A DNA stretch of 64,000 nt from Trichoderma breve. Lineage: Eukaryota; Ascomycota; Sordariomycetes; Hypocreales; Hypocreaceae. Below, piece after piece: positions 21,916 through 33,378 of the stretch; position 1 is the first letter of the stretch, and every line of letters begins with the position of its first letter. The stretch covers positions 761,501 through 825,500 of the forward strand of contig NW_026611594.1 in NCBI RefSeq assembly GCF_028502605.1, read 5' to 3'. The translations under genes and the position numbers were made by a program. The notes under the pieces were generated by a model. It did no database searches, was not told where the DNA came from, and saw nothing but the letters and a program-made list of their open reading frames with translations.

Positions 21916-24441
21916 TCACTCAATTGATGAATCTAGTAAGGGATTGATCCAATCGTAGCCTTGCAGGAAATCGTCTGATAACGTCGGAGGCTCAAGGTCG
22001 TTCCCATGGTCGTAATAAGACCACAAGGTGTTTGGAAACTCAGTAGAGATTGATTCATACCCTGGGCCTGAAGAAGGAACTCTTGTTCCATTATTCTGTA
22101 TAGGTTTCAACGATTCGGTGATCCTCATGATTGCATCGTCAACAGGCCTCGGAAGGGAGAGAGTCCTTCTTCCGAAAGTAGTTTCTTTTGTGGTATCTTC
22201 GGTATCGGTCGACTTAGAACGACTGAGTTTTTGCATATACTCTTGGAAGCGTTCTATGATGACAGTTAGATGATGCCTTCCAGTGAGAGACAAATTGCAG
22301 ACTCAAAACTATTTGGCAAAGCCCTGAATATTCCGAAAACTGTTCCATAGCGGATACGAGAGTTTGCAGAGATAGGGAAGCTTTCTCGCGAAGCTCCCCA
22401 TTCGAGGTAGCAAATATCTTGACTAAGAATTGGATGCATGCCGGCGCCCATAGACTGACAACGATCAGCGGCGAAGAACGATGGATTATGTGACTGGGAC
22501 AGTGCTTGATTGCCCCGCAGATATTATCTGATGCGCGGATGGTCTCGAAGAACTTCCGAGACTGTGAAGGTCTCATGAAATATCGGTCCTGTTCTATCTT
22601 GGAGGAAAGCCATTTGGAGTAGCTCTGACAGTAATCAGGTGCCGTAGCATCATTGAAACCCTCAAACATCTGCGCTTTAGCTGTAAAAAGGGTAATCCTG
22701 GCCCATCAGTTAGCTCGTAATCTCCATATTGGGTCCGATACCGACTCTTCATTGATCACATATATCCAGAGGCGTTTGCTAAACGAGTCGAGATAATCAG
22801 GAGAGTCCTGAACCTGAGTGAGGGACTTGAACTCCGGAGGTAGCCATTTTCTCCATATTGTAGCGCAGTGCTCAATTTCTGAATAAGTAGCGGAAAGATC
22901 AGAGCTTTCTTTTCCTTCTAGCCCGACGATCGCTAATAAGAAGTGCAATGCGACGATTCGATGCGCTAGTATGGAAATACGTGGCGATGCAATGTCAAGT
23001 CTGGACCACTGCTCAAAACTACTTGGCAGGAAGTATGACGGTCTCTCTGTGCCCTCGAACCAGTCCGAATCGTCCATTGGGAGTTTTGTTTGGCAGTTCG
23101 TTAGGTTGGTTATTTGGGTGCGACATAAGATGTTGCAAACAAAACTTTCAAGCTCCCAAATACACCACCATGCGCGGCGCAGCTCTTCTTTTCTCCAATC
23201 CGTATTCTGGTGACACAAGATAGGATCAATAGATTGGGTGTTCTCAACTGAGTCCACTCGATCCAAGCCTGCATCATAGGCTACTCGCACACATTTTGAG
23301 ATCAAGGAATAAGCCCGATGTACCGCGCCTCGTGAAAGCTCAGCATAGCTTAACAAAACAGCCCCCTGAATGAGGAAAATCGACAGTTTATCAGCCATAT
23401 CGGCATCCAGCTCGAGATTCTCATATTCGTGAGTTGTGTCCTGGAAAAGGTCGCCGGCTCGCCGTGAAAACCCCCTTCCCCTCTCACGACGGCTCGTCTT
23501 CTGAGTATGGGCTGTGCCTGGAGACTCTGCACTAGACAAACATTGCGCAAGCGATAAGTCGAAAGAATGTACTCGCGGATCATCCGTGAATTTTGCCGCA
23601 AGGGCGAATAACGCGTTGAGAAGAAGGGGTGAATGCCTCTCAGTGAGCAATGATCCAGAATACAGGCCTTCAAGAAGACTCGGGCGGTGGAGAAGTGGGA
23701 ATTCAGGTTGAATAGATTCAAAATATACCTCGACCAAATGGACAATGATGTCCAGGGGAGGAAACAGCGGTGATTGCGCCCAAGGCGCGTGTGATTTGGC
23801 CAAGGAAGAGGCATCTGCAGGATTGCCCACATCTAGTCTAGTAGACTGCGGCTCTCTTTGCATAGACGCAGCATCTGAGCTAACATCTACTGGCTCCAGT
23901 ATGTATTCTTGAGACTCAGAGGGAATTGCCAGAGTACCAAGATACCCCAAGGCTGACAAGGCTTGTTCTGAGCCTATATCCTGTACATCGACGGTATCCA
24001 CGGCTTCCGGTGTGGATGACTTGCCTGGGCTTTCTGAGGTATGGTGTCGGTTTGCTCCAGGATCTTAGTTAGCGTTTGCCATGAATCTGGGGTATGGGTT
24101 GTGGAACACTCACCATTAACGCCATCGCGTGAGTGCCGCTTGGGTCCCGGTTTCAAAGAAAATGATGGATATCTACACGAGGCTCCTGACCTTAGACATA
24201 AATGGCACTGCGGCTTGGTCGAATCGCCTAGATTCGTGAGAATGTCAGCATCAAAAGAAGTTAAACCGCCCAAATGGGGAAAAGAGTCAATCGTACACCG
24301 TCTTTTACGCCTATCCAATATGGACTGTCAGCTATTGAACTCTGTGCCGGCTGAGAGAGGATAGGAACATGAAATGACATACCGCCTACAGTTCTCACAT
24401 GCCCGATTCCGATAGCGAGAAGAGTAGATTGACGAACTCAT
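21916..24441 (-). pseudogene. Zn2Cys6 fungal transcription factor with broken reading frame
   Basis: The first exons splice cleanly: 24441..24383, a 14-nt microexon 24310..24297, 24227..24114, then from 24063. They rebuild an intact binuclear zinc cluster, CENCRRRKRRC-DSTKPQ-CHLCLRSGASC, with the exact C-x2-C-x6-C-x6-C-x2-C-x6-C spacing. A long middle-homology region follows (YFESIQPEFPLLHRPSLL; RRAWWCIWELESFVCNIL). An in-frame TGA occurs at 22706-22708, after which the same frame resumes with ITLFTAKAQMFEGF, and the frame changes again near 22265-22290 before HHLTVIIERFQEYM. Splicing could in principle remove the TGA (a CTAAC branch-like motif lies beside it), but no donor keeps both sides in phase convincingly. 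So it is either a recent pseudogene or an unusually spliced gene. The promoter is upstream of 24441. Confidence 0.65.
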
Positions 24442-24961
24442 CTTACATAAGGCCGCTCTATGATAGAACAAAATCGTGGGAAAAGGTAAAAAGAAAATGG
24501 CCGGATGATAGCTTGTGTAGATGGCCAGCTAGTAAGGAAAGGGGTTGTGGACGAACTTTGGGCGGTCACTAGGATTGTCGGCTCTAGAGAATATCTACGT
24601 CTACCATACACATAGATCTCTGGGGCAAGGTTACATGGGATTACAGCATACAGATGTCCCCTGTACCCAGTTACATCACAGCTTGGGAGTAAATGGGACA
24701 GCAGGTGAATGCTGCCTCATAACTAGCCTTGGGACGCAAACTTGACGATCAACTCGATATTTGGGATTACCGGCACCCTTACATTTCTATTTGTACACTA
24801 AATTCTCCTTACTCCATGTTTGGTCTCAACTCTACCCAGGCACTCCCATCCAACCCTACATGGATGACGGAGTACAGGATCCATTTACGGTGAAGGCATT
24901 TCGCTCCGTTACTTACGATTCGGTCAGCGCTACCCCACGGCAAGGGAGTAACGGGTGGGCC
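24442..24961. other. intergenic region
   Basis: Nothing gene-like recognised. It contains the presumed promoter of the Zn2Cys6 gene and the sequence just downstream of the GST remnant. Confidence 0.45.
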
Positions 24962-25474
24962 TCAGCCAGCGATACGCCGGGACCCATTAATTGGAGAGGT
25001 ATGGATTATACAAAATCGCGGTTCGCACCAATACCGACCCAATCCATCTGCAGTATGATGACGATAGACACGAGTGATGAACCTGTTAGAAAAGCATGGC
25101 TGGATGGGAACCTTCAGCGGAGATGATTTATCCAACGGCTTGTCAAATCCACTATACTCCAACAGTGCTTGAACGATCCTATTGTCAACGATTTGCTGGA
25201 ACACCATCAAAACAACCCAGACGAAATCCCCATAACTTGGTTCCGAGCTTAGCATAAAAGGACCCTCTATATTTTTCTCGAGCGTATCAAGAAACTCCTT
25301 CAGAAGCGGTGCTGCTGCATCATATGCCACTTGGCCACCCTTCTCAACTCCAACTTGCTCCAATGTCATTCCATATGGCACACTACGTGTTTCAACGAAG
25401 TATTCACGATGCAGGCTCGTCAGTACATTGTTTGTGGGATTGATGATGAAGTTGGGAGATACAGTTCTAACCAA
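24962..25474 (-). pseudogene. glutathione S-transferase C-terminal fragment
   Basis: The translated fragment has NPTNNVLTSLHREYFVETR and, later, EGPFMLSSEPSYGDFVWV. These match the helical C-terminal domain of fungal GST-like proteins (family pattern: N-x-L-x-P-x-S-x-E-Y-F-x-x-T-R, then P-F-x-x-G-x-x-P-S-Y-x-D-F). The N-terminal thioredoxin-like glutathione-binding domain is absent: only about 120 bp separate the fragment from the stop of the flavin-reductase gene upstream, and a stop codon lies just before it in frame. The final ~45 codons, from about the FSNRFITR stretch, extend past the usual GST end and look random. It is most simply a truncated relic. Confidence 0.62.
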
Positions 25475-25596
25475 GTGATTTGACGACTTCTAGCTACAGC
25501 CGTTAAGCATGGCCCAAACCCCCCAATTCAAATGTAACATCTCTATATTTTATCTTTGCGTTTACAATACACTTTCGAAGATATCCGCAAAATTCT

Positions 25597-26561
25597 TCAC
25601 TGTATATCTGTATCTCTACGCCTCTTCTTCAGCTCTTCAAACCCTTGTATGCCATCCAAATCCTTTTCGAATTCTGGTCGAGGCAGTTGGAAAGCCTGGA
25701 GCGTCCGTCCGTAGCTGATATCTCCTAGTCTACTAATAGGTCGTAGGATCTGTGCAAGTCAGCGCTTCATTCTCTCCGTTTTTATAGTCTGAAATGTGGA
25801 CGCGAAGTACGGACCGAAAGATCAATGACGTTCCTCTCCTGGTTAATGGCATCCTCACGCGCCCAGAAGCGGGTAGCTTCAACCACCTCAAGAGTCCCAG
25901 ATTTCGTTCCTGGATTGGCTCGGCTGTCAAACTCGCGAATGCTCTCGATCTTGGCCTCGATGCTAAAGATGCACTCTTTGACACGAGCACACGAGACCGT
26001 CTGACAGTCATATACGGGGGTTAGGCCACTGATATCCCATTCCGAAATGCCATAGGGCGCGTCAATGCTGGTGGCATTAACAGCTTCGATGATACCTTCG
26101 CTGACAATATTTATGACGCACTCGCCAGTCTCAACGAGGTTCCGTAAAGTGTCCTTGGCGGCTGCAAGCGGGCTGTTCACTGCGAAAATGAAGAGCGGCG
26201 GGTCGGCATTGATCATCTGGAAAAAGCTCATGGGTGCTAGATTCTCTTTGCTGCCATCCTTAGAACGTGTTGAAATGAAGGCAATTGGCCTTGGGATGAC
26301 AGCGCTGATGGATAACTTGTAATTGTCGATGAGTGAGCGACCCGGCTCGTAGGGATCAATGGCTATATGCCCAGTGGCTGTTGTTTCCCCATGAGTTTGG
26401 TTGGCTCCATCGCCAAATTTCCAGTCTGGATTTGGAGTTTTTGTGTATTGAACAGAGGCAGAACTATCCCAATCTGACCGGGAGGCTTCGGCTTGCTTAA
26501 AGTCAGCGTGGAAGCTACGTTTGACCTTGTTTTCCAAGGCTTTACGATCGTCGGCGCTCAT
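25597..26561 (-). CDS. flavin reductase-like (FMN-binding split-barrel) protein
   Basis: Exons 26561..25815 and 25749..25597 give 299 residues. The second exon restores the expected C-terminus: the spliced sequence reads NVIDLSILRPISRLGDISYG followed by LPRPEFEKD, where reading through the intron would stop early. Core family motifs are AVIPRPIAFISTRSKDG, NLAPMSFFQMINADPPLF and TGECVINIVSE. Proteins of this group bind FMN in a split beta-barrel and act as NAD(P)H:flavin oxidoreductases or as accessory reductases for two-component monooxygenases. Its head-to-head neighbour is an ABM-type monooxygenase-like gene, so the two could share a promoter and perhaps a pathway (inference). The substrate is unknown. 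Confidence 0.85.
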
Positions 26562-27161
26562 CTTTCACAGCGGATGATGAGCGGCAGGTTGTTGTAGAAT
26601 ATGATCTGGAAGCCTTTCCAATGAAAGCAGAACCCCGTACTTTTGATAACGATAGGTATTAAATGTCGGTAGCTACAGCGTATTAATTTGTCAGGCGATT
26701 TATTTTGTATTAAATTGCGGCTCAATTGCCTCCTGGTGGAGTTGCGCTTTTGCGGGCGGATCAATGCATATGTACCCAGCAGAAGTGAGGTGAAATACTC
26801 CGCCGATCAACATCGTCTAAATCTACGAGCCCAGTACTTCTCATCGCTGTAAACGGGCTGAACAGATAGGGATTGATGCAGAAGCATGCTTGTGTCCCAA
26901 GCAGCACCCCGATAATGTACAATCCATAGAACTTATTTTGCGGGATGTAAGAGGCGGCATAATTCATCGCGCACTAATTCTTCACACCATGCAGTTAGTC
27001 CGCCGCTTTTTGTTTAGCCGCCGCCTTAGAGAACAGACAGTGGATTTGATTTGTCTTCATGTCTATTCATCTGTGCTTCAGTCGGGGCATTTACATCGAT
27101 TATTCAGTATTGTTTTTCCCTTCCCAGACCTGCGTCTTCTAAAGTAAATAGCACTTCATTC
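26562..27161. promoter_or_regulatory. divergent promoter region between flavin reductase-like and ABM genes
   Basis: A 600-bp head-to-head intergenic stretch with no supported gene. Its position implies that it carries both promoters. No specific binding site can be assigned by eye. Confidence 0.4.
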
Positions 27162-27943
27162 ATGAAGATGGGCCAAAAACTTCTATTTGCATCTTACTTG
27201 CCCAAAGACAAAGAGGCTCGAGATATGGTTCGTGACCAGACCCAAGACGCGGTATTACTAGCTTGTTAACACATAAAAGCTTTTGAGGCACTTAAACGCC
27301 ATAGCGAACAATGCTTTGGCGAAAGAGCCTGGAGTGCTGAAGCGCATCATTACAACATCAAAAGAAGAATCCACAGACCCTGCCGTATATGTTTTTGAAG
27401 AGTGTGTAAGCCAAAAAAAAAAAAAAAAAAAAGTTCCATAGGGCTCATGAAATTGTAAGGTACGCCGACGAAGCCGCGTTGCAAACCCACAACCAAGAGG
27501 ATGCTGTCAAAGAAATGATCAATTGGCTGAGGCCTGGAGTCTTGAACAGTGCTCCGACCATTCACCGACTCGAACCATTAGAAGGGTGCAACAATTTTAC
27601 AAGGCCTGAAGTCGCAAATCACGCAGACTCCTTCATAGTGTTTTCCGAAGTCGAGTACAAGCCGGATACGGCATCGAAGACACACGCATACTGGGAAGAC
27701 ATCGTCAACACTTCCAGGGCTGAAAGGCCAGGTACACTCATTTATGGTGTATGGAAGGACATCAATCAACCCAACAAGCTATTCATATTTCACGCCTATG
27801 AGAGCATGGACTATCTGATGAAAGTCCATGTCCCGAGCAAGCCAGTTCAAGCGATGCTTGAGAATGAAAAAGACCTCAGGATCGGCCTCCGTCCTTGGAT
27901 GCTTCAAATGAGAGGGGGTTATTTGTACAAAGACCTCAAATAA
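27162..27943 (+). CDS. antibiotic biosynthesis monooxygenase (ABM)-domain protein
   Basis: Exons 27162..27227, 27280..27401 and 27460..27943 give 223 residues. Splicing yields two ABM-like ferredoxin-fold repeats. The first covers KLLFASYLPKDKEARDM, NNALAKEPGVLKR and DPAVYVFEEYADEAALQTH. The second covers SFIVFSEVEYKP, YWEDIV, GTLIYGVWKD and IFHAYESMDYLMKVH. Small ABM proteins are cofactor-free oxygenases of quinones or aromatics, or are of unknown role. The second intron (GTGTGT...GTAAG, 58 nt) contains a run of 20 A at 27413-27432, so indels in the run would not change the protein. If the intron were overlooked, the gene would look frameshifted. It lies head to head with the flavin-reductase-like gene. 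Confidence 0.8.
27413..27432 (+). repeat. poly-A tract (20 A) inside an intron
   Basis: Homopolymer within the second intron of the ABM-domain gene, close to its 5' splice site. It is likely to vary in length between isolates or to be misread in sequencing. Confidence 0.85.
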
Positions 27944-28306
27944 TTACTCAAGTCTTCTTTGTTCCAGCTGCACTATGTTGCGCAAAATACATACCTAATG
28001 TTAATAGGCTTGCGGTAATCTGATCATATTGGTCTAAAATGCTGATTTAAGCGGAAATTTAACTTAGGAGGCTATAAACCCCATCCTTGGAGGTAAATAT
28101 ATAGTATATTATGCTGCCTAAATTGACCGTTGAATGGCCGAGAAAGCGGCCTATCAAAAGGCCATGCGCCGTGTTATGCAGCCTCGGGCGGGGGTGGTCA
28201 TCCTACCTAGCCGTGGATCCTACTTGACTCTTCTTCCACTTCAGAGAGAGTAATCCTGGAAATCCTAATCGCAGTCGCTGCATATTCTTACAGCCCAGAA
28301 GCGAGA
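27944..28306. other. intergenic region upstream of the NACHT-ankyrin NLR
   Basis: About 360 bp without a gene. An AAATATATAGTATATTA TATA-like stretch at about 28093-28110 precedes the NLR start by about 200 bp and is a candidate core promoter. Confidence 0.45.
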
Positions 28307-31300
28307 ATGGGGCGCCAGGACTGGAAACGAATGTTCAAGGGTCTGCAGGACAAACTAGGCTCGTCGAGACTCAAAGACCAAGATGGCGTATCGGACTCGC
28401 ATTCTGTCGAGCCTCAGAAGAATCACACCAGTTCAAGGCCCGATACCTCGACTACCAAAGATAATGGATCCTGTAAAGACCCGGTACAATCAGACCAGGC
28501 TTCACAAACGCAGAAAAATATTGTACCAGCCTACCAACTGCTCAGATCATCTCAGAGTTTGTCCAATCCCCGAATTGACAATGCGCCAATCCAAGATCTC
28601 TGGAATATAGCATACGAAAGGCTACGGGTGGATAATAGCGAACTGATTAAGAAGTATGAGATAAAGCTCCGAGGGAATATGATAGCCGGCCTAGGTTCGA
28701 CACTTGGGTCTAACGCAAACATGAGAGACCGAATGCAGATGATCCTGGAATACAAAATGAAAGAAGTCAATTCAAATGTATGGAAGTTAAAATTTAGGAG
28801 CTCTGATGTCGACGTTAGAGACCTCGTGCAACCGATTCTAGGGATTGTGAGCTTGGTCAACGAATACATCACTGATGCCGTGAGTGTAAGCTCTTATGCA
28901 TCTTTTGCTTGGGTCGGCATAAGTCTACTACTCCCAGTAAGTTGAATAACAAACTTCCTGGAATTTGATACTTATGAGAGAACAAATTGCCAACTACTAA
29001 CTAATGTCAGCTCTTTATGAATCCTTCAACACAAATAGCATCCTTAGCAAAGGGTTTGGAATTCGTCTCGACTCTTATCGCCCAGAGCCGAATGAGAGAA
29101 GAGCTTTATGTTCGGCGCTATGAGTTAAAGCCTAGTGAAGGTCAATCATTTCAACAATCTCATCGGGAGTATAAAACCGGCTTAGAACAGCTTTATCGAC
29201 AGATTCTGAAGTTTCAAGTTACGACCTACTGCTACTTCACCAATAATTCCGCATCCCGCTTTTGCTTGGATATTATAAAACGAAATGATTGGGATAATCT
29301 AGTTAATGGAATTCTTGAGCAAGACATGTTGTTTGGCAAGTTGGCTACAACTTGGCGTGACATTCAATACGACGATGAATGTTTGGCGGCCGAGAACCGG
29401 CATCAAAATGCCATGAGTCTCTGGTTTACCATTGGGGAAAATGTCTCTAGCTTAGAGAGAGCTGTGAAGGATGCGCATGAGCAGAAAGATCGCATCGAAT
29501 TGCTCCGATGGCTGTGTAATATCGACCACAGTGAACTATATAATAGCGCGCGCGGTAAGCACAAGGGTGGTACGGGAGAGTGGCTCCTAGATGGGAGCGA
29601 GGCATTCAAAGCGTGGGAGGAGAGCATGGTGTCTAAATCTTTCTTATGGCTCCATGGAAAAGGTATGTCTGGACCATCTATGTGTTGAAGGTTTTAAACC
29701 TCGTTTTGGTTAACTAACAGCTCTCTTTGCAGCCGGCTCTGGAAAGTCCATTTTAAGCTCCTCTGTGATTAAGCGTCTACAAGACCGACATCAGGGGAAC
29801 TCTATGAGTGTGCTCGCTTATTTCTACTTCAGCTTCAGTGATGTCCAGAAGCAGAGAGTTGATGGAATGCTTTCATCTCTGATTAGGCAGATCAGCGCCC
29901 ATCGGCCATACATACCACAATCAGTCCAAAGCCTCGGCGAGTATAAAAATAATGGCGGCCGTCCGGATACAGAAACACTGATAGAAGCGTTAATCGCTTC
30001 TATGCAGGGATTTTCGGCCGTTTATATTATTATTGATGCTTTGGATGAGTGTCCAAGGCTAAACGACGAGAGGAAACGACTCCTGAATAGCTTGTGTGAT
30101 ATTCTTAACGCAGCACCGCACAGCCTTCACATGCTCTGTACAAGCCGCAAGGAGAATGATATAGATAAGGCCATAAGGCCTTTGCTATGTGATCCATGGG
30201 GAGCAGAAATAGATTTGTCTGTCCAACGCAAAGTTTTGGACGATGACATTGGCAAGTACATCGACTCGATTTTAGCAGATGCCGAATACGATACATGGCC
30301 AGCGGATATCAAAGAAGAATCAAGAAATGCGCTGATAGATAAAGCAGACGGCATGTAGGTAATGTCTCAAATTGACATGACAATCTCGCTCACTGTTACT
30401 TAGGTTCCAATACGTGCGTTGCCAGTTCGAAAACTTGCAAAACTTATCCTCCAAGGACGCCGTTCGCAGGGCTCTGGGAGATCTTCCCAGCGGGCTTGAT
30501 TCAACCTACGACAGAATGCTTCTGAGCATAGATGCAAATTTCCAACCACAAGCCATAGCATCCCTGAAATGGCTCGCTTTTTCATGGAAGCCTCTAAACC
30601 TTGGTCAGCTTGCGGAGATATTTATGCTCCCTTCCAAATCCGATGATGGGTTTGACAACATGTCTCGCTTTTTTTCTTCGATAGATGTGTTGAAGTATTT
30701 TCCTGGACTGATTGTTACTGATGGAAGCCCCATCAATAGCGCTTCTCACGTCCGACTAGCTCACTTCTCGATCAAGGAGTACCTGACGTCTGAGAGAATT
30801 CTTCAGAGCCGTTCATCTGTCTTTGCGTTCACGGAGGCCGACGCCCACGTACACATTGGACGCTTTTGTCTCGCCTATCATCTACACATAAGCTCAACGA
30901 TTGAGATATCGAATGAAAACGAGCAGTATTTACACAAGGATGATTTGGCAGAATACGCACGCATCGGTTGGGCACAACACATCGAATTCATTCCCCGAGC
31001 ATCCTGGCCTCCAGAAATTTCACGAAATGCAGTTGTCTCACTTTCAGTCTGCAGCAAAAGCTTATTCCGTATGATCTATCCCTTCACAATAATACGAAAT
31101 TTAATTCGACAACCTTATCTCTACACTGCCATGCATGGCTTCTGCCAGCTGACAGAAATGTTAATATCGAGCAGTGTCTACCTCACACAAGTGGATTTGG
31201 ATGAGGGTCTCCGTTGGGCAACACGTTATCGGAGAAAGGCCCTTGTCAAGCTCTTTTTAGATAAGGGTGCTCAGATACACGATTGTCTAGAAATAGCAGC

Positions 31301-33206
31301 AAGGGTGGGAAATGCAGCGATTGTAGGGCTTCTACTCGACTACGGAGCCGAAATCACTGCGCTCGCTGGCAAACTGGAATGTGCACTGCGAAGTGCCTTA
31401 TGGGGAGGTCATCTTGATGCACTCAAGCTCCTTGTGAATCGCGGAGTCGATGTCAACAGCCCATTCGACAAGACAGAATACATGCCCCATCCAGGATACA
31501 CGCCTTATCCAGTAGATTTATGGAGGAAGAGGTTAGAGCTGCGTATCGTAGACTGTCTCCGTTTTCTATTTGACAGCGGCGCCGGTGTCAACATGAAAGA
31601 CAGCACTTCTTTGGCAGCGGCGCTCTATGTAGCAATACATATTGGAGCCCGGAGAGCATTCCAGCTGCTGTTAGAGAGAGGCGCGCACGTGAATGAGCTG
31701 GCAGGGGAGAAGGGTTACCCACTTCAGGCGGCGACGGATTCCTCTCATGACGCTGTATTCATCAAGGACTTACTAGACCGCGGCGCAGATCCTAACGCTC
31801 AAGGCGGGATTTATAACACGGCTCTACAGTCCATGTGTGCCAGGATTTATGATCCTAACTCTGGGGAAATGATACAAATCATTGAGCTGCTAGTGAATGG
31901 AGGTGCTGATGTCTCTATTCAGGGGGGCAAATACGGAACGGCAATGCAGGCAGCATGCTATAACTGCAACATCCCGATTGCGGTTGTAAAATACTTACTC
32001 GAGAAAGGCGCCGACGTGAATGTGCAGGGAGGACACTATGGCAATGCCCTCCAGACGGCATGTCAGCGCAGCCCCTTGTACGGGGTCAAACAATTTGAAG
32101 TACGGGAGCGCGCCCTAGAAGTAGTACAACTGCTTCTAGACCGAGGAGCTCATACTGATGCTCAAGGCGGCTATTATGGGACGGCGCTCCAAGCTGCTTG
32201 TGCAAGCGAGAACGAGGACATAGCGCGTCTCTTGATTGATCGTGGTGTCAATGTGAACGCCCGGGGTGGACGATACGGAACAGCACTACAGGCAGCTTGC
32301 GCAGCCGGGAACCTGGACATTGTCCATATTTTGCTTAAAGGAGGTGCCCGTGTTAATATCGAAGCCGGATATCATGGCACCGCATTGGAGGCTGCCTGCG
32401 CGAGAGGTCATACCGAGGTGGCTCGTGTGCTCCTCGAACACGGTGCCGACGTTCATCTGGGGAACAACGGTGCATGGCATGCAGCCGCACTCTCCAAGGA
32501 TGACGATCTGGTGGGACTAATGCTTGACCATGGTGCTGGTGGGAATGATTTTCGTGGCTCTCATGACTCGCCTCTGCATGCTCTGCTTCAATGCGGAAGA
32601 AAAATTAACGTGCGGCGAGTAGAAGGGTGTGAAGATGTGCTCGATCGTTATGTGGAGATTGAAAGATACAGTTCTGGTTGGACTAACAGGGTCCAACTAT
32701 TACTTGAGCATGGCGCTGACCCTAATCTTGTGGTCGGTGAATACGGTAATGCACTCCAGGTCGCGTGTACCGTAAAGGTTTGGGATTTCGATAGGCTTGG
32801 TGTGGAGAGCGATATATACTACGGTGCCGCCGGTCCAAAACTTCTTCTGGAGCTTTGCCCCAATATCAATGTCAATGTACCAGGAGGATTATTTGGCTCG
32901 GCTTTGCAAGCGGCAGCATACTCGGGTCAGACACCTACCATCAGTTTGTTGTTAAAAAGAGGAGCCCATGTGAACACCCGGGGTGGGAAATATGGCAGTG
33001 CCCTGAATGCCGCCGTTATTGCAGGCAACTGGGATATTGTTGAAGTTTTGCTCGACGCCGGTGCGACGCCTGATTGTCACATTTCGTCACAACCTGACGA
33101 AGAGTGGCTCCAGCGTGTGCTAGAAGACGATGGCCAAGGGGGCGTGGAGAGATATAGAAAGTTTTGGGAGGTAGAGAGGGCAGAGAGGGAAGTTTCGGCA
33201 AATTAG
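28307..33206 (+). CDS. NACHT-ankyrin NLR (NWD-type STAND NTPase)
   Basis: Four exons (28307..28936, 29011..29662, 29733..30354, 30404..33206) give 1568 residues in one frame. After a disordered leader of ~90 residues, LWNIAYERLRVDNSELIKKYE begins the N-terminal domain of NWD NACHT NTPases (PF17100 type). The NACHT ATPase is split by an intron at its P-loop, HGKAGSGKS; Walker B is VYIIIDALDEC. From about residue 910 an ankyrin array runs nearly to the end; later repeats share the motif GGxYGTALQAAC with notably even length. Fungal NLRs of this kind are candidate non-self or heterokaryon-incompatibility sensors: the repeat array binds a ligand and NTP-driven assembly triggers the N-terminal effector (family knowledge). 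The similar repeats suggest ongoing array shuffling. No defect was seen. Confidence 0.9.
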
Positions 33207-33378
33207 CTTTACATTTCCTTTATGTATAACGGCTCTTTTAAACGCTTTCTAATGTTTTGAACTCATTCCGTTCTATCACGGATACACCCAATTGCCTAAT
33301 CTCGTGGTGACAGCTTGGTCGGTGCCGCGATCTTTATCGATATATACTGTATTATATATATCGTACATTTTAACACCG

